Assembly (NCBI GenBank): GCA_944548615.1
Contig: OX155957.1
Coordinates: forward strand, 6,190,296-6,254,295
From: Micropterix aruncella
Taxonomy: Eukaryota; Arthropoda; Insecta; Lepidoptera; Micropterigidae
DNA: 64,000 nt
Reading direction: 5' to 3'
Shown here: positions 24,356-36,444 of the stretch, piece after piece
Numbering within the stretch: the stretch's first letter is position 1
How the letters are laid out: each line of letters starts with the position of its first letter
Notes under the pieces: model-generated
What the model was told of the DNA's origin: nothing
Seen by the model: the letters and a program-made list of their open reading frames with translations, nothing else
The model's database searches: none
Program-made: the position numbers and the translations under genes

Positions 24356-26748
24356 TGCATTTATTTGCTTTTAGTGTGATTGAATATCACCAATTTATTT
24401 TTTTTTTTAATTGTTTTGTATAAATATGTCTACCCGACGCCTTTCTATCCCTAACCTTACCCATACGACCTTTCCCTTCGATGAACTGAGTGACACAGAC
24501 TTAAATAAGGTATTACTAGGGGACGACATGACCTTGCTACTTACTTGCTACTACGACCACGATACTTACACAATGGATACTAGTAATATTTCCTCTAGAT
24601 CAACCGATCAAATTCTACGCAACACTTTCTTACAATAAAAATTCTTTAAATATATGCCATTTGAACGCGCAAAGCTTCTCCGGCTCATTTTAGCGAATTT
24701 TATGCTCTTTTTTCCAATCAAACTGTAGATGCTTGTATGATTAGCGAATCATGGTCAAAACCGTCTTTACCATCGTCTCTATACAATTTACCCGGTTATA
24801 ACTTGATTCGCAATGATCGGACAGCTCGCAGAGGTGGAGGAGTCGCTATCTACCTAAAAGACCACTTTTCGTATGAAGTCATTTGCAAATCATCCGTCAG
24901 TAGCAGCCCTGCCCCCGAATATTTATTAATTTGCGTAACCATGAAAGATACGAGTACGATTCTCCTTGGAGTATTTTACTTTGCACCGGATAACGACAAT
25001 TATTTTGACGAATTAGAATGCTCTTTTTAATACATGTCTTTTAAAACAAAATCATAGATCCTCAAAACTAACAAGGTTAATGTCCTTTAAATCTTTCTTT
25101 ACTTCCGCTGCAGGCTACACACCACAGCGGAAACTCCCACACTTGGCTCGATCTGATAATGACATCTAATCCCCAGCTCATCAACTTCCATGGTCAATTG
25201 ACGATCGGCGGTTTCTCAAACCACGACCTTATATATGCCTCTTGATGTTTTCCAGAGCCCTACCATCGACGAGAAACTTGGTCTCTTTAATACGAAGATC
25301 ATCAGACTTTACGACAAGCATGCCCCTGTGAAAATAGCTAAAGTACGACATCAATCAGACCCCTGGTTCAACGATTCCATCCGGCAATATATGTTAAAGC
25401 GCGATAGAGCCCAAGTCTAAGTTTAAGCGTTATCCTTCAGCTGACAACTGGGAATTTTACCGTACGTTAAGGAATCGTTGTAACCAACTATGTCATAATG
25501 CAAAAAAATGTTACATTTTCGACTCGCTTGCAAATTGTACTCCCAAAGAAATGTGGAAAGTGCTGAACCAACTTGGAATTGGTAAATGTAAAGGACCCGT
25601 AGATCCCAATGTAGATATAGACGTTCTTAATAACCACTTCTCAAAGTCACCGGTTCTACTAGATAATATAACAAAGTCCCGTGCTACCACCTATATTGCC
25701 AATTCTAATGTGCCAGTCAATCCGTGTAAATTTCACTTTGTTCCAGCTACTGTTGAAACAGTTTTACTAACATTAAACCGGATAAAATCTAAGTCGGTGG
25801 GAACGGATGGTCTGTGTAGATATGCTCAAACGTATCATCCAATGTATTATTCTTCCAGTCGTTACCCACATAATAAACTCCTCAATGGAATTTGGTTCGT
25901 ACCCAGGTCCTTGGAAAAATGCCTACGTTATACCCGTCCTAAAATATAAAATCCTGTTCGACCAAATGATTTCAGGCCAATCTATTCTCCCTGCTCTCTC
26001 AAAAGTGTTGGGAGCATATAGTGTTCTCTCAGCTATCAGATTACCTTTCTGAATTCAATATGTTTAATCCCTATCAGTCCGGTTTCTGTCCCGGCCATAG
26101 TACTACCTCTCTCCTTGACTATACAGAGTGGCTTATCTCGATTTATCAGAGGAACTGCTCAACAAACTTGAACGTTTGCAAAATGTATGCATACGATTCA
26201 TCTTCGGTCTACGTAAGTATGATCACGTGTCCGACTATAGGGCACAGTTAAAGTGGTTGCCAGTACGCCAAAGAAATGTTCATATACTTGCTTGTACTCT
26301 CCCAATTAACACCATCCTATCTCCACGAGCTTTTTGAACCACTAAGTTCCCACGGTCTCGTACTTCGGTCAGCCTGACAGTTTATTAAAAATTCCGAGTC
26401 ATAATAGTGATTTCTATTCCTATTCTTTCATGATGCAAGACTCTGGAACGATCTCCCAGCAAATATACGAAACTCGCCTTCGTTACCATCGTTTAAGACT
26501 CACCTTAAGGATTACTACCTTTCTAAGAATAACCAGTTCTTCCCTTTCTCTCCTGTTCCTCTCCTCGGGCATTATTAGTTTTAAATTCTTCCACTTATCT
26601 GTATGTTATGTAATAATCTTTATTTTCACAATGAGCGCATGCACCACTGTGTTTAGGTTAGTTGTAAGACATTGCCATGTGGCAATAAGCTCGCCTTTTT
26701 TGTATACGAATTAAGTGCAAATAAAGAGTTTATTATTATTTATTATTG
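24356..26748 (+). mobile_element. CR1-like LINE, degenerate, inserted in the RepC array
   Basis: The insertion is flanked by TTAAGTA on both sides (24349-24355 and 26749-26755), and the sequence on either side belongs to one RepC unit. The protein is scattered over several frames. An AP endonuclease piece is at 24737-25030 (MISESW, PGYNLIRNDR, GGGVAIYLKD). A post-endonuclease block (LYDKHAPVKIAKV, DPWFNDSIRQ) is at 25235-25420. An RT start lies at 25551-26090 (INSSMEFGSYPGPWKNAYV, ILPALSKVLGA, YQSGFCPGHSTTSLL). A C-terminal block (LQNVCIRFIFGLRKYDHV) is at about 26170-26270, with a final LWNDLPANIRNS-like piece near 26440. The RT catalytic centre between about 26120 and 26160 has been deleted. 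The 3' end is a TTATTATT-type tail. Confidence 0.7.
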
Positions 26749-29700
26749 TTAAGTAGGTCGTTAGTTCGGAGTCTACCGCTCATCCCCCCAGAAGTAAAAT
26801 AACAATACCTTCCGTGGCAACTCCCATTGTATCTATTCTACATCTATATAATTTAATAGTCGACAAGTAACATTGCTAAATACTTGGGATTACAATAGAG
26901 TTCTGAAAATATCACCAGTTCTTCACTGTCGTGATCAACAACCGCCCGGTCAAAAACCCGAAAGACCATAAATCAAATTAAATAAATACCATGATCTCAC
27001 AAATGCCGTCACCCGGAAAGGCTTAAGTTTTTTACCATCACGCGGTGAAAGTTGGCGCTCGCGGTCTGCCATCTCTTAAAGTACTCGGTCCCTAAATGAA
27101 AATAATCAAGTAATTCCTAGAAAAAATACATAGACCTCCAACTTCCGAATCTCATTCTATTGCTCTAAAGGGGAAGTGAGTGGGTAGTGAAGTGTACGCT
27201 CGCATGTGGCAAGACAGCTGTCTTATAGGTAGGTCGTTAGTCCGGAGTCCACCGCTAATGCGCCACAAGGGAGAAAACCAAAAACAATACCCCGATGGGC
27301 CCCTTCCGAGGCAGCTCCCATTGTATCTATTCTATAGCTATATAATTTAATAATCGACAAGTAACATTGCTAAATACTTGGGATTACAATAGAGTTCTGA
27401 AAAAAATCACCCGTTATCCACTGTCGTGATCAACAACCGCCCGGTCAAAAGCCCGAAAGACCATAAATCAAATTAAATAAATACCATGATCTCACAAATG
27501 CTGTTACCCGGAACGGCTTAAGTTTTTTACCATCACGCGGGGAAAGTTGGCGCTCGCGGTCTGCCATCTCTTAAAGTACTCGGTCCCTAAATGAAAATAA
27601 TCAAGTAATTCCTAGAAAAAATACATAGACCTCCAACTTCCGAATCTCATTCTATTGCTCTAAAGGGGAAGTGAGCGGGTAGTAAAGTGTACGCTCGCAT
27701 GTGGCAAGACAGCTGTCGTGATCAACAACCGCCCGATCGAAAGCCCGAAAGACCACAAGTCAAATCAAATAAATACCATGATCTTGCAAATGCCATCACC
27801 CGGAACGACTTCAATGTTCACCATCACGCGATGAAAGTTGGGGCTCATGGCCTGCCAGCCAGCTCGCTTGTCCTTGGTCTCTCCAGGAAAATAATCAAAA
27901 TTTAGCATCTCAAATCCAAAGGCTTCAAAGGAGGGAGTAAGGTTATGCTCCCGTTTACTCAGTGAATTCCATGGCAGTTCCCTCTGTATCTATTATATAT
28001 CTATATAAAATTCAATAGTCAACAAGTAACATTACAAAATACTTAGGATAGCAATACTAGGATACTTAGGATAGCAATCTAATCTTCATCGCTGTGTCAC
28101 ATTCATGCGTCATTACTATGAACACATCGGCTCCGACGGAAGATAGTAAGTCCGGAAGATCGGAAAATTAAATAAATAGCATAATCTCATGAATCTTACA
28201 AATCAGTCTTTGATTTCGCCTTTAAACGTTTGAAACATTACCGTGAGCGATGAATTAATCTATAGGTACATAATACTAGTTCTGTAAATGGTACACCATT
28301 AAAACGGCAACCTTTTTGAAATGGAACATGAAAAAAAAATCCTTGCATGTCATTTTTAAATTCTTGCATTTGCAAGCGCACAAAAAGATAACTTCAGCGC
28401 TACGAAAATAATAAGACGACAACAGGCGACAGGTCAAGCGATGTCGAATAATCTTCTCTAGTTTGTTCGTGACTCTGACCTCAAGTCCGTATGCTGGGTG
28501 AAGACTTGGCAGCGAGTTAGTTGTCCGGTCCTTGCCAGCATCAGCCCCCATAGATGGTTGAAGAACTTCACTAAGTAGCTGTCATCCTATAATCGACTGT
28601 CCCAACCCTACACTTATAATATAATATAATTCACCATACACCTTAAAACACTAGCTGCTGTTCCTCATACTACAAACAAATCAGTCTGTTCACTATATAT
28701 TTACCCAAGACCACAAGACTATCTTCTAAAAACATGCAATTTTTACCATCACGCGGTGAAACTTGGCATTCGTGGCCTGCCCTTTCCAATAGTCCTCGGT
28801 CTATCCAGGTAAATAATCGACTCATTCTGATTCTCATACTCATTCATAGTGCTGAAAAAAACCATCTAATCTTCATCGCTGTCACATTCATGTGTCATTA
28901 CTATGAACACGTTCGCTCCGACGAGGAAGTCCGGAAGATCTCGTCGAATTAAATAAATAGCATAATCTCGTGAATATCCTCACCTAGCACGCCTCCATTT
29001 TTTAAAAATATACCTAAAATGTTAATTTCCGCATCTTAAATCCTATCGCTTCGAAGGGGGGAGTGAGTGAGTGGTAAGGCGTACGCTCGCATGTGGCAAA
29101 ACAGCTGTCCTCGTTAGTCGGAGTCCACCGCTCATCGCCTAAAGATAAATTAGTAACCCGTAGAACCCTGATTCCGATCGGTGAATTCCATGGTAGCTCT
29201 ATATCTATCTATAGTTCGATAGGGATTACAATAGTGCTGAAAAAAACATCTAATCTTCATCGCTGTGTCACATTGATGTGTCATTACTATGAACACGTCC
29301 GCTCCAACGGAAGTCCGGAAGATCTCGTCGAATTAAATAAATAGCATAATCTCGTGAATGCACTCACCCGGAACGACTTCAATGTTCACCATCACGCAAT
29401 GAAAGTAGGCGCTCATGGCCTGCCAGCCAGATCTCTAGTCCTTGGTCTCTCTAGGAATATAATCAACTCATTCCTTGAAAAATTGCCTAACTTCAAAATT
29501 TCGGCATATCAAATCCTATAGCTTCGAAGGAGGGAGTGAATGGGTGGTAAGGTTATGCTCACATGTAGTAAGACAGCTGTCCTAGATAGTTATTACCTCG
29601 AGTCCACCCCTCATCAATTAGAAGTATAACAATAATATTATGATGGGACCCGATTACAGTCCGTGAATTCCATGGCTTTGTATCTATTCTATATAATTCA

Positions 29701-30250
29701 ATAGTCAACCAGTAACATTGCAAAATACTTAGTATGACAAGTCCTGAAAAAAACCACCCATTCCCAGTTAGTGATCCACGACCGCCCGGTCGAAAGCCCG
29801 AAAGTCAAATTAAATAAATACCATGATCTTGCAAATGCCGTCACCCAGAACAGCTTTACTGTTCACCTTCACGCGGTGGAAGTTAGCGCTCGTGGCCTGC
29901 CAGCTAAATCTGTTTCACCTTTTTAAAGATCTTCATCTTACCATAAAAATAATCAACTCAGTCCTAGAAAAAATATCTAAAACCGCCATTTCCGCATCTC
30001 AAGTTCTATGGCTTCGAAGGGATAGCGAATGGGTGGTAAGGTGAACGCTCACATGTGGCAAGACTGCTGTCCTAAACCTACCACAGCCGGCCGTTAGTCC
30101 GGAATACACTGCTCACCCCCCAGAAGTGTAGTAATACTATATAATGGGCCTGACTTCGGGCAGTGAATTCAATGTCAGCTCCGTTTGTATTTTATTTTAT
30201 GTATCCTCAGTCATAATATTGAGATTTCAGACACCACTTACATCGTTCGG
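26749..30250. repeat. RepC array: tandem ~480-bp repeats
   Basis: Two full units begin at GTAGGTCGTTAG in 26753 and 27229 (476 bp apart). Further partial or rearranged units follow to about 30250. Recurrent landmarks are AAATACTTGGGATTACAATAG, CGCCCGGTC.AAAGCCCGAAAG, CCATCACGCGGTGAAAGTTGG, GCCTGCCA and GTACGCTCGCATGTGGCAAG, ACAGCTGTC. A second motif block (CATTACTATGAACACGT, GTCCGGAAGATC) recurs at about 28110, 28890 and 29285. Short frames vary between copies, so the unit is probably non-coding. Stray pieces occur at 40205-40307 and 60030-60440, so this family also disperses. I do not recognise it. Confidence 0.7.
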
Positions 30251-30625
30251 CTAGAATTTGAAAGTCCTGAAAAATATATTATTGCTAACATTCATTAAGT
30301 GGTACGTTTAGTCCGGCGCACATTTGGACGACTTACATAAAATAGCTAATGCAGGTGTTCGGTTTTGCCAGTACGGATCAAATTTGGTCATTAAGTTAGT
30401 TACTTTGGTAGTCTAAGGCTCTTTGAAAGTAATGTCTTCTCCGACGATCTCCTTGTAGTCACACCTGCTCGAGCGAAAGGGAAAAAAACTCTTAAATGGC
30501 TTTGTGACGGTCAGACACCAGCCGAAACTGCAGCAACAAAAATCTTTGCTCAAAATATCAACCTGGTACTTTAACTCTGGCACTACCAGAGTTGGTGAAG
30601 CCGACCCCAATTGTCATTTCTACGC
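30251..30625. other. Unassigned sequence
   Basis: No recognised feature; short frames only. Confidence 0.4.
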
Positions 30626-31145
30626 CGTGGCCCTGAGTACCCGTTCTTCAATCCAATCGCGACCTATGCTGGAACAATGGAAGAAAAAGTGATGTGTGTG
30701 AAGATAGATTTCCGTCACACTACGTACTACATGTTTTTAATGTACTTTCCTCCTTGATGTAGCTAGGAGACACACACATACACAGACACACACACACACA
30801 CACAGACACACACAGACACACACACAGACAGACAGACACACACACAGACAGACACAGACAGACAGACACACACAGACAGACATACACATGCAGACAGACA
30901 GACAGACAGACACACACACCCTGAGTACCCGTTCTTCAATCCAATCGCGACCTATTTTGGAACAATAGAAGAAGTGATGTGTGTGAAGATATATTTCCGT
31001 CACACTACGTACTACATGTTTTTAATGTACTTTCCTCCTTGATGTAGCTAGGAGACACACACACACACACACCCTCACACACACAAACACACCCTCACAC
31101 ACAGACACACACACGCGTGTGTATGTGTATGTATATGTATCATAT
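30626..31145. repeat. Duplicated retroelement-like tail with CA/CAGA microsatellites
   Basis: A ~140-bp sequence (CCCTGAGTACCCGTTCTTC, then CAATCGCGACCTAT, then GTACTTTCCTCCTTGATGTA, then GCTAGGAG) occurs at about 30632-30770 and again at about 30920-31055. Each copy is followed directly by a (CA)n/(CAGA)n run. The copies differ by a few substitutions and a small deletion. A unique block ending in a simple repeat suggests LINE 3' ends, but no coding motif confirms this. Cys/Val-rich open frames on the minus strand are microsatellite translations. Confidence 0.7.
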
Positions 31146-32240
31146 GAGGGTAGAAATGATAGTGTAAGCTAGTGTTTTTCACAACGCCAAAATGTCGAGT
31201 GGCAATAACTTAGCAATACATGGCCAAGTGGAACAGTGTTTAGGTTGCCTGAACTTACATTGTTAGGCTCCATTTTTCGTTAAGATAAAATTAACGGAAT
31301 TTCAATTGAATTCTGTAGATCGAATGCAATAACACGACACCCTTATACAAATGTTGCATGCACTCAAGGCTAAGCCTATGCTGAGACGCAGGTGACGCAG
31401 AATAACATAGTACAGATTTTGCGAGGCAGGGCAGTCGAGGCAAACATAGGCTGCGAGCGTATGCTACGAGGCAGTGTAGTCGAGGCATACATGGGTGCGA
31501 GCGTATAAGATAGATGCAGATGCTAAATGACATAGATGCATTCATTCGCGTCCTAGATAGTACAAGGAATAGACAGTTTTCTAGTTTGATGAGAAAAATG
31601 AATTTAGATTAAGAGTTTGGTTATGAAATTAATGAATTGTTGCTACTTTACAGTTTATCAAAGCGTAGAAAAGCTATTTGGAAAAGTGATTATCTGAAAA
31701 AACGCTCTACTAATAAAGAATTTGTACACTGGAGAAAGTTATCTGACAAACAATTTAGGAATTTAATTAAATGTTTTATCATTTATCATTAAATGTGGTC
31801 AACTCAGCAATTATAAAATCTATCTAAAAACTCGTTCTGAGTTGCATGCATCGTGCAGAAATCAGTGCCAGCACTACGAGGCGCAGAGCAGGATGCACAT
31901 GTCTGCGTTTCACGTGCCTGAGATGCAGCGCACGCAGCTCTCAGTACGTTCAGTACATTACATCTGCTCAGCCCTGCGCTTCCTGGAACCGCGTCTCAGC
32001 ATACGCCTGTGTCTCAGCAAGCTATAGCTGTCACGCGCCAAGCCAAGTAGAAAGTTTCACCCCTCTAGGCCACATCGGAATACAACGCTTTCTCTGCATA
32101 CTCTAGACCACTCTATGGGATCGAAAACCTTGTACCTCGGCTCTTTAAATTAAAGACTACTACTAATCGATAAAATATTGATAAACAGAGGTGGATGGCA
32201 ATGTTTGCCATCCATCTTTTGTGGATGGCAAAGTTCTTGT
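31146..32240. other. Unassigned sequence with a small tandem duplication
   Basis: A ~60-bp unit is tandemly repeated at about 31418-31510, with GCGAGGCAG.G.AGTCGAGGCA and TGCGAGCGTAT in each copy. Nothing else was recognised. Confidence 0.4.
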
Positions 32241-32261
32241 TCAGTAGTGAACGGTTCGAAC

Positions 32262-33675
32262 CGGTGTCATAGGTCATCTCACTACAAGCATAACTGATTT
32301 TTAAGCTAATGAATCGAAATGGATAGATTAATTGATGGTAATCTTATCAAGGACCTTTTAGGAAGGATTTTCAGCTGTAAGAGAATCTGCAAACAATTTA
32401 ATTGTATTAATATGGCGATTGACGCAAACCTCAACAATCCTCTCTTAATCATCAGAAGCGCAAGCGATCGCCTAGATCCTAGTCACGGTATGTTATGCGA
32501 CAACTCTCTTATTGTTGTGGTCAGTCTGCTGCCTATGACGGCTGTCATCACTCCATTCGGGGGACGGTGAGGGGTCACTTTGGTCTAACTTGCAATGAAG
32601 GCGACACGTTCTCGTACAGCACATGTAGTTTGCAGTTCGTCAGATCTATTCTGTATCAGCGCAGCAGCGTACACGCCCCAAATCGTGTAACATTTTCAAC
32701 CATTTGCTCCATTTTGCGATTGGTTGGGGTTGATGATGAATAACTGAGGCAGGTAGAACGTCCTCGGCCTATGCTGTCTTGGCTCTGCTTCGGTCAATTG
32801 GACAGACAAAGCAACCCATAGCAACTCAACTAATTGAACACATCAAGGATGTTGAAAAAAATCTGCAAAAAAGTTTGTATATTAGATAGGAGTAGTATTG
32901 TAGTGGGAGGCTGACAATGATTCTGGATCAGACGATGAAGTTGATCATGTGGTTTATGATGACGTTATAAACAGTGAAGACACCGATCCATTTTACAACC
33001 CCGATGCAGACCCCCGGGTAGACCACCGGGTTCAAACCTGTGTAATAGGTCATCTCACTACAAGCATAACTGATTTTTAAGCTAATGAATCGAAATGGAT
33101 AGATTAATTCATGGTAATTTTACTAAGGACATTGCAAGAAGGATTTTCAGCTGTAAGAGCTGTAAGCTGTAAGAAAATCTGCAAACAATTTAATTGTATT
33201 AATATGGCGACTGACGCAAATCTCAACTATCCTCTCATCATCAGAAGCGCAAGCGATCGCTTAGATCTTAGTCACGGTATGTTATACGACAACTCTCTTA
33301 TTGTTGTGGTCAGTCTGCTGCCTATGACGGCTGCCATCACTCCATTCAGGGCACGGTGAGGGGCCACTTTGGTCTAACTTGCGATGAAGGCGACACGTCA
33401 TCGTACAGCACATGTAGTTCGCAGTTCGTCAGATCAGTGCAGCAGTCCTAAATCGTGCAACATCTTCAACCATTTGCTCCATTTTGCAGTTGGTTGGGGT
33501 TGATGATGGGCAAAAGTGAGGTAAGTAGAACATCCTCAGCCTATGCTGTCTTGTCTCTGCTTCAGTCAATTGGACAAACAAAGCGACCCATAGCGACTCG
33601 ACTGATTGAACACATCAAGGATGTTAAAAAAAATCTGCAAAAAAAAGTTTGTTAATTAGATAAGTAGTAGTTTTG
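32262..33675 (+). repeat. Tandem ~775-bp duplication with GIY-YIG-like peptide
   Basis: The segment from CATAGGTCATCTCACTACAA (about 32267) to about 32890 recurs at about 33042-33675. Landmarks in both are CAATTTAATTGTATTAATATGG, AGCGCAAGCGATCGC, CTCTTATTGTTGTGGTCAG and, at the end, CAATTGGACA.ACAAAGC. The last piece encodes SIGQTK.PIAT.LIEHIKDV in both copies. This resembles the YIGQTKR..ATRL.EH motif of the GIY-YIG domain of Penelope-like elements, also seen at 9086-9620. The two units are joined by a unique acidic-coding stretch (SGSDDEVDHVVYDD). No RT was found; the rest of the unit is unassigned. Confidence 0.55.
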
Positions 33676-33677
33676 TA

Positions 33678-34850
33678 GTGAAAGGCTCATGCAGTACAAA
33701 CATTGCAGGGAATCAACACCATTCACGGTTCTACATATCTACACGTTCTACATATCTACGACGTTCTACACGTTCAGTGAGGGAAATAATCCCAAACGAA
33801 TATCAGCCTGAAAAAGGTATCAAGATCGACGTCGATGACGAGTCAGAAGCCTACGAAACACTCGGTTATTCGGACAACTCAGAAGAGGAACCAGATGCTG
33901 TACCAGAAGAACAGAACCTGATACCAGCGCAAGAACTGAGACAATCGACGAGAGTTCCGAAGCTGCGAAAATTTGAAGAGTATGTCACATATTCTGTTAT
34001 AAGCAACAAGGCCGATGGAGATCCGATCACCGTTGAGGAGGCGCTATCGCGAACAGACGGTAATAGATGGAAGGCGGCAATGGATGAAGAGTTGGCATCG
34101 TTGGAGGAGAACGAAACTTGGACACTCGAACTCCTTCCATCAGGCAGGAAGCCTATAAAGACCAAACGGGTGTTCAAAATAAAAAGGGGAGATGTGAGTG
34201 GTGACATCGTGCGGTACAAGGCACGATTAGTAGCAAAAGGCTGCTCACAAAAATACGGAATCGACTACGTGGAAACATACTCACCAGTAGTCAGATATGC
34301 CTCGATACATTATCTGGTGGCACTTGCAGTAAAATCACAGTTCAATATTGATCAAATGAACGCGGTGACTGCGTTCCTCCAAGGGGACCTCAGAGAGGAG
34401 ATTTACATTGAGCAACCTGTCGGATTCCATGATGGCAGTGAGAGGGTCTGCAAGTTGAAGAAAGCAATCTATGGCCTGAAGCAAAGTGGTCATGAATGGA
34501 ACCGAAAGCCAGACAGAATGCTGCGCTCATTCGGGCTAATCAAGTCAAAGGCTGACCCATGTGTCTATTTTACAGTCAACATGGAGATCATCATTGCAAT
34601 CTATGTGGATGATATTCTTATCTTTCGGAAACACAAGTCAACTCGTGACAAGATCAAGACGGCGCTTAGCTAATCATTCAAAATGAAGGACATGGGACAA
34701 GCAACCAATTGCATCGGACTAAGCATCACTTATAGTACAGGTACTATCAGTTTGGAGCAAAGCAAGTACATTGAAGAAATACTCGACCGATTTGGAATGG
34801 CCGAGTGCAAACCAGCTATCACTCCACAAGTGACACAAACTAAAAACTAA
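33678..34850 (+). pseudogene. Ty1/copia pol: reverse transcriptase part
   Basis: The 331-residue frame at 33678-34673 begins with a variable acidic segment. The Ty1/copia RT (RVT_2) follows: W..A...E..SL..N.TW at about residues 130-150, VFKIKRG, VRYKARLVAKG, VETYSPVVR, MNAVTAFLQGDL, LKKAIYGLKQS and the catalytic YVDD at about 309-312. A TAA at 34671 interrupts the frame; the same frame then continues (KMKDMGQATNCIGLS, KYIEEILDRFGM) to another stop at 34848. Gag, protease and integrase are absent, so the element is 5'-truncated. The RNase H part follows in a shifted frame. Confidence 0.85.
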
Positions 34851-34852
34851 TC

Positions 34853-35581
34853 GTGAGTATGTGTCCTACTATTGACGAAGAAAAACGAGAAATGGAAAAC
34901 AAACGGTATCAGGAAGCAGTCGGCAGCCTTTTATACCTAGTAGAGGGCACTAGACCAGATATCGCATTTGCGGTAAATGATGTGAGTCGATTCAACTCCA
35001 ATTACGGTAGGGCTCACTGGATGGCAGTAAAGAGGATCCTCCGCTATCTAAAAGGAACAATTAGATTCAAGATATGTTATCGTGAGTCGAAGCAGTCAGG
35101 ACTAAAAGGATTCTCGGACGCTGACTGGGCATCAGATGTGGACAAGAGGCGGTCATGTACGGGCTTCGTTTTTGGCCTAAGTGGTGGTGCAATATCATGG
35201 ACCAGCAAAAGACAGAAGACGGTGGCATTATCAAGCACAGAAGCCGAGTACATGGCATTGTCAGCGGCTGTGCAAGAAGCATTGTGGCTGAAACAATTCG
35301 GCCAAGATCTGGACCATAACATCAGGACCAAATCAGTCAGGATCAAGTGTGACAATCAAAGTGCCTTAGTTCTTGCTAAAATGGACTGTTTTAAAGCTAG
35401 ATCCAAACATATTGATGTGAGACACCATTTCATTAGACAAAAGATCGATGATGGACTGATAGAAACAATGTATATATATATATATATACCCACAGAGGAC
35501 ATGGTGGCCGACATCCTAACAAAGGCTGTATCTGGACAAAAGGCTGCATTTTGTGCGTCAAATATGGGGTTGTGCATTTAA
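34853..35581 (+). pseudogene. Ty1/copia pol: RNase H part
   Basis: The 242-residue frame starts within the connection domain (YQEAVGSLLYLVEGTRPDIA). It contains the copia RNase H with acidic residues at D89/D91 (GFSDADW), E130 (SSTEAEY) and D167 (KCDNQSAL), then RSKHIDVRHHFIR and ADILTKA. These match the usual order of the family. A short TA run at about 35470-35487 encodes YIYIYI within an otherwise conserved segment. The frame is separated from the RT part by a stop and frameshift, so full pol cannot be made from this copy. It ends ~120 bp before the 3' LTR. Confidence 0.85.
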
Positions 35582-35704
35582 AATTAAATTTAGATGGAAT
35601 ATCAAACCAATGAAATGTTAAACCAAATCGTTTGTTTTTAATATTTAATCAAAGATTTATGTAAAATAATTAAGTTCTTAAATTTATATTTAAATGAGTG
35701 AGGG

Positions 35705-35823
35705 TGTTGAAATAGTACAACCCTACGCCCATACGTGGCGCCTTAAGTATAAATTACTATCTGGCAACGCTGTGTCGTGTTGACAGTTTCCATTTCTGTT
35801 CAATAAATGGCTACCAACCAACA
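35705..35823 (+). mobile_element. Probable copia 3' LTR
   Basis: The stretch starts TGTTGA after a purine-rich tract (GAGTGAGGG) and ends CAACA. TGTTG/CAACA is a perfect 5-bp inverted repeat of the kind found at copia LTR ends. CAATAAATGG near 35801 gives a polyadenylation-type signal. At about 119 bp it is short. No matching 5' LTR was found, so the boundary is a model. Confidence 0.5.
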
Positions 35824-36440
35824 AAAATATAATAATATAGCAGGTTATTGAAGTCAGCTCTGACGCGACAGCGCTGTACTGTGATCGGAAAGAGCCAGTC
35901 TTTTGTCCATTGGACAATGCGATTGAGGTTGTCTTGTATTTCTACGTAGCTGATCGTGGGGTCAGCAAAAAACTTTGTGTCATCTGCGAACAACATGAAA
36001 TCGAGGTTTATGATCGCTTTTAAGTCAGTAAGGAAGATCCCAAATGCTGCAGGCCCAAGGACTGATCCTTGGGGAACTCCGCTTAGGACAGGATGGGGTT
36101 CCGAGAGCTCATCACCGACTCGTACACGAAATTTTCTGCCTGTCAAGAAGTTTATGATCCACAGCAACAGCTTACCCCGGAAACCAAAATGTTCCAGTTT
36201 TTTAACTAGCCGTTTAATTGGTACTCTATCAAATGCTTCTTCATAGTCTAGATATATTATGTCTATAGGGTGTCGATTGTTCCATTCTGTTGTCCACTTA
36301 TCTAAGCATGAGAGCAGGTTAGTTACAGTAGCGTCTTTGCACAAAGCCGTGTTGTTCTTCAATGGTAAAGAATGATTTTGCAGCAGTCGCACTTCACTCC
36401 GGGTTTTTTGTCATTAATTATCTTTTTACACTTTGTACAC
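35811..36440 (-). pseudogene. LINE fragment with ORF1-like zinc motif joined to RT core
   Basis: From 36457 on the minus strand a short frame encodes MNPSPNPQKCTKCKKI, then KPGVKCDCCKIILYH and a stop. The CxxC...CxxC...H pattern resembles the N-terminal PHD-like finger of insect LINE ORF1 proteins. It runs directly into EEQHGF, the usual RT motif. After a frameshift the 193-codon frame at 35811-36392 carries the RT core: DIIYLDYEEAFDRVP (first Asp near residue 49), GVPQGSVLGP (105-114) and FADD (135-138). Endonuclease and C-terminal sequence are absent. Two distant parts of a LINE are thus fused by an internal deletion. The remaining frame reads into flanking DNA next to the copia LTR. Confidence 0.65.
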
Positions 36441-36444
36441 TTTT

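Noticed and set aside
26749..30250. CRISPR-like array
   Set aside because: Units are ~480 bp, diverged and without short identical repeats or unique spacers, in a eukaryotic context.
30720..31003. Cys/Val-rich open frames on the minus strand ([11 protein letters not shown] type)
   Set aside because: They are translations of the CA/CAGA microsatellites and have no independent support.
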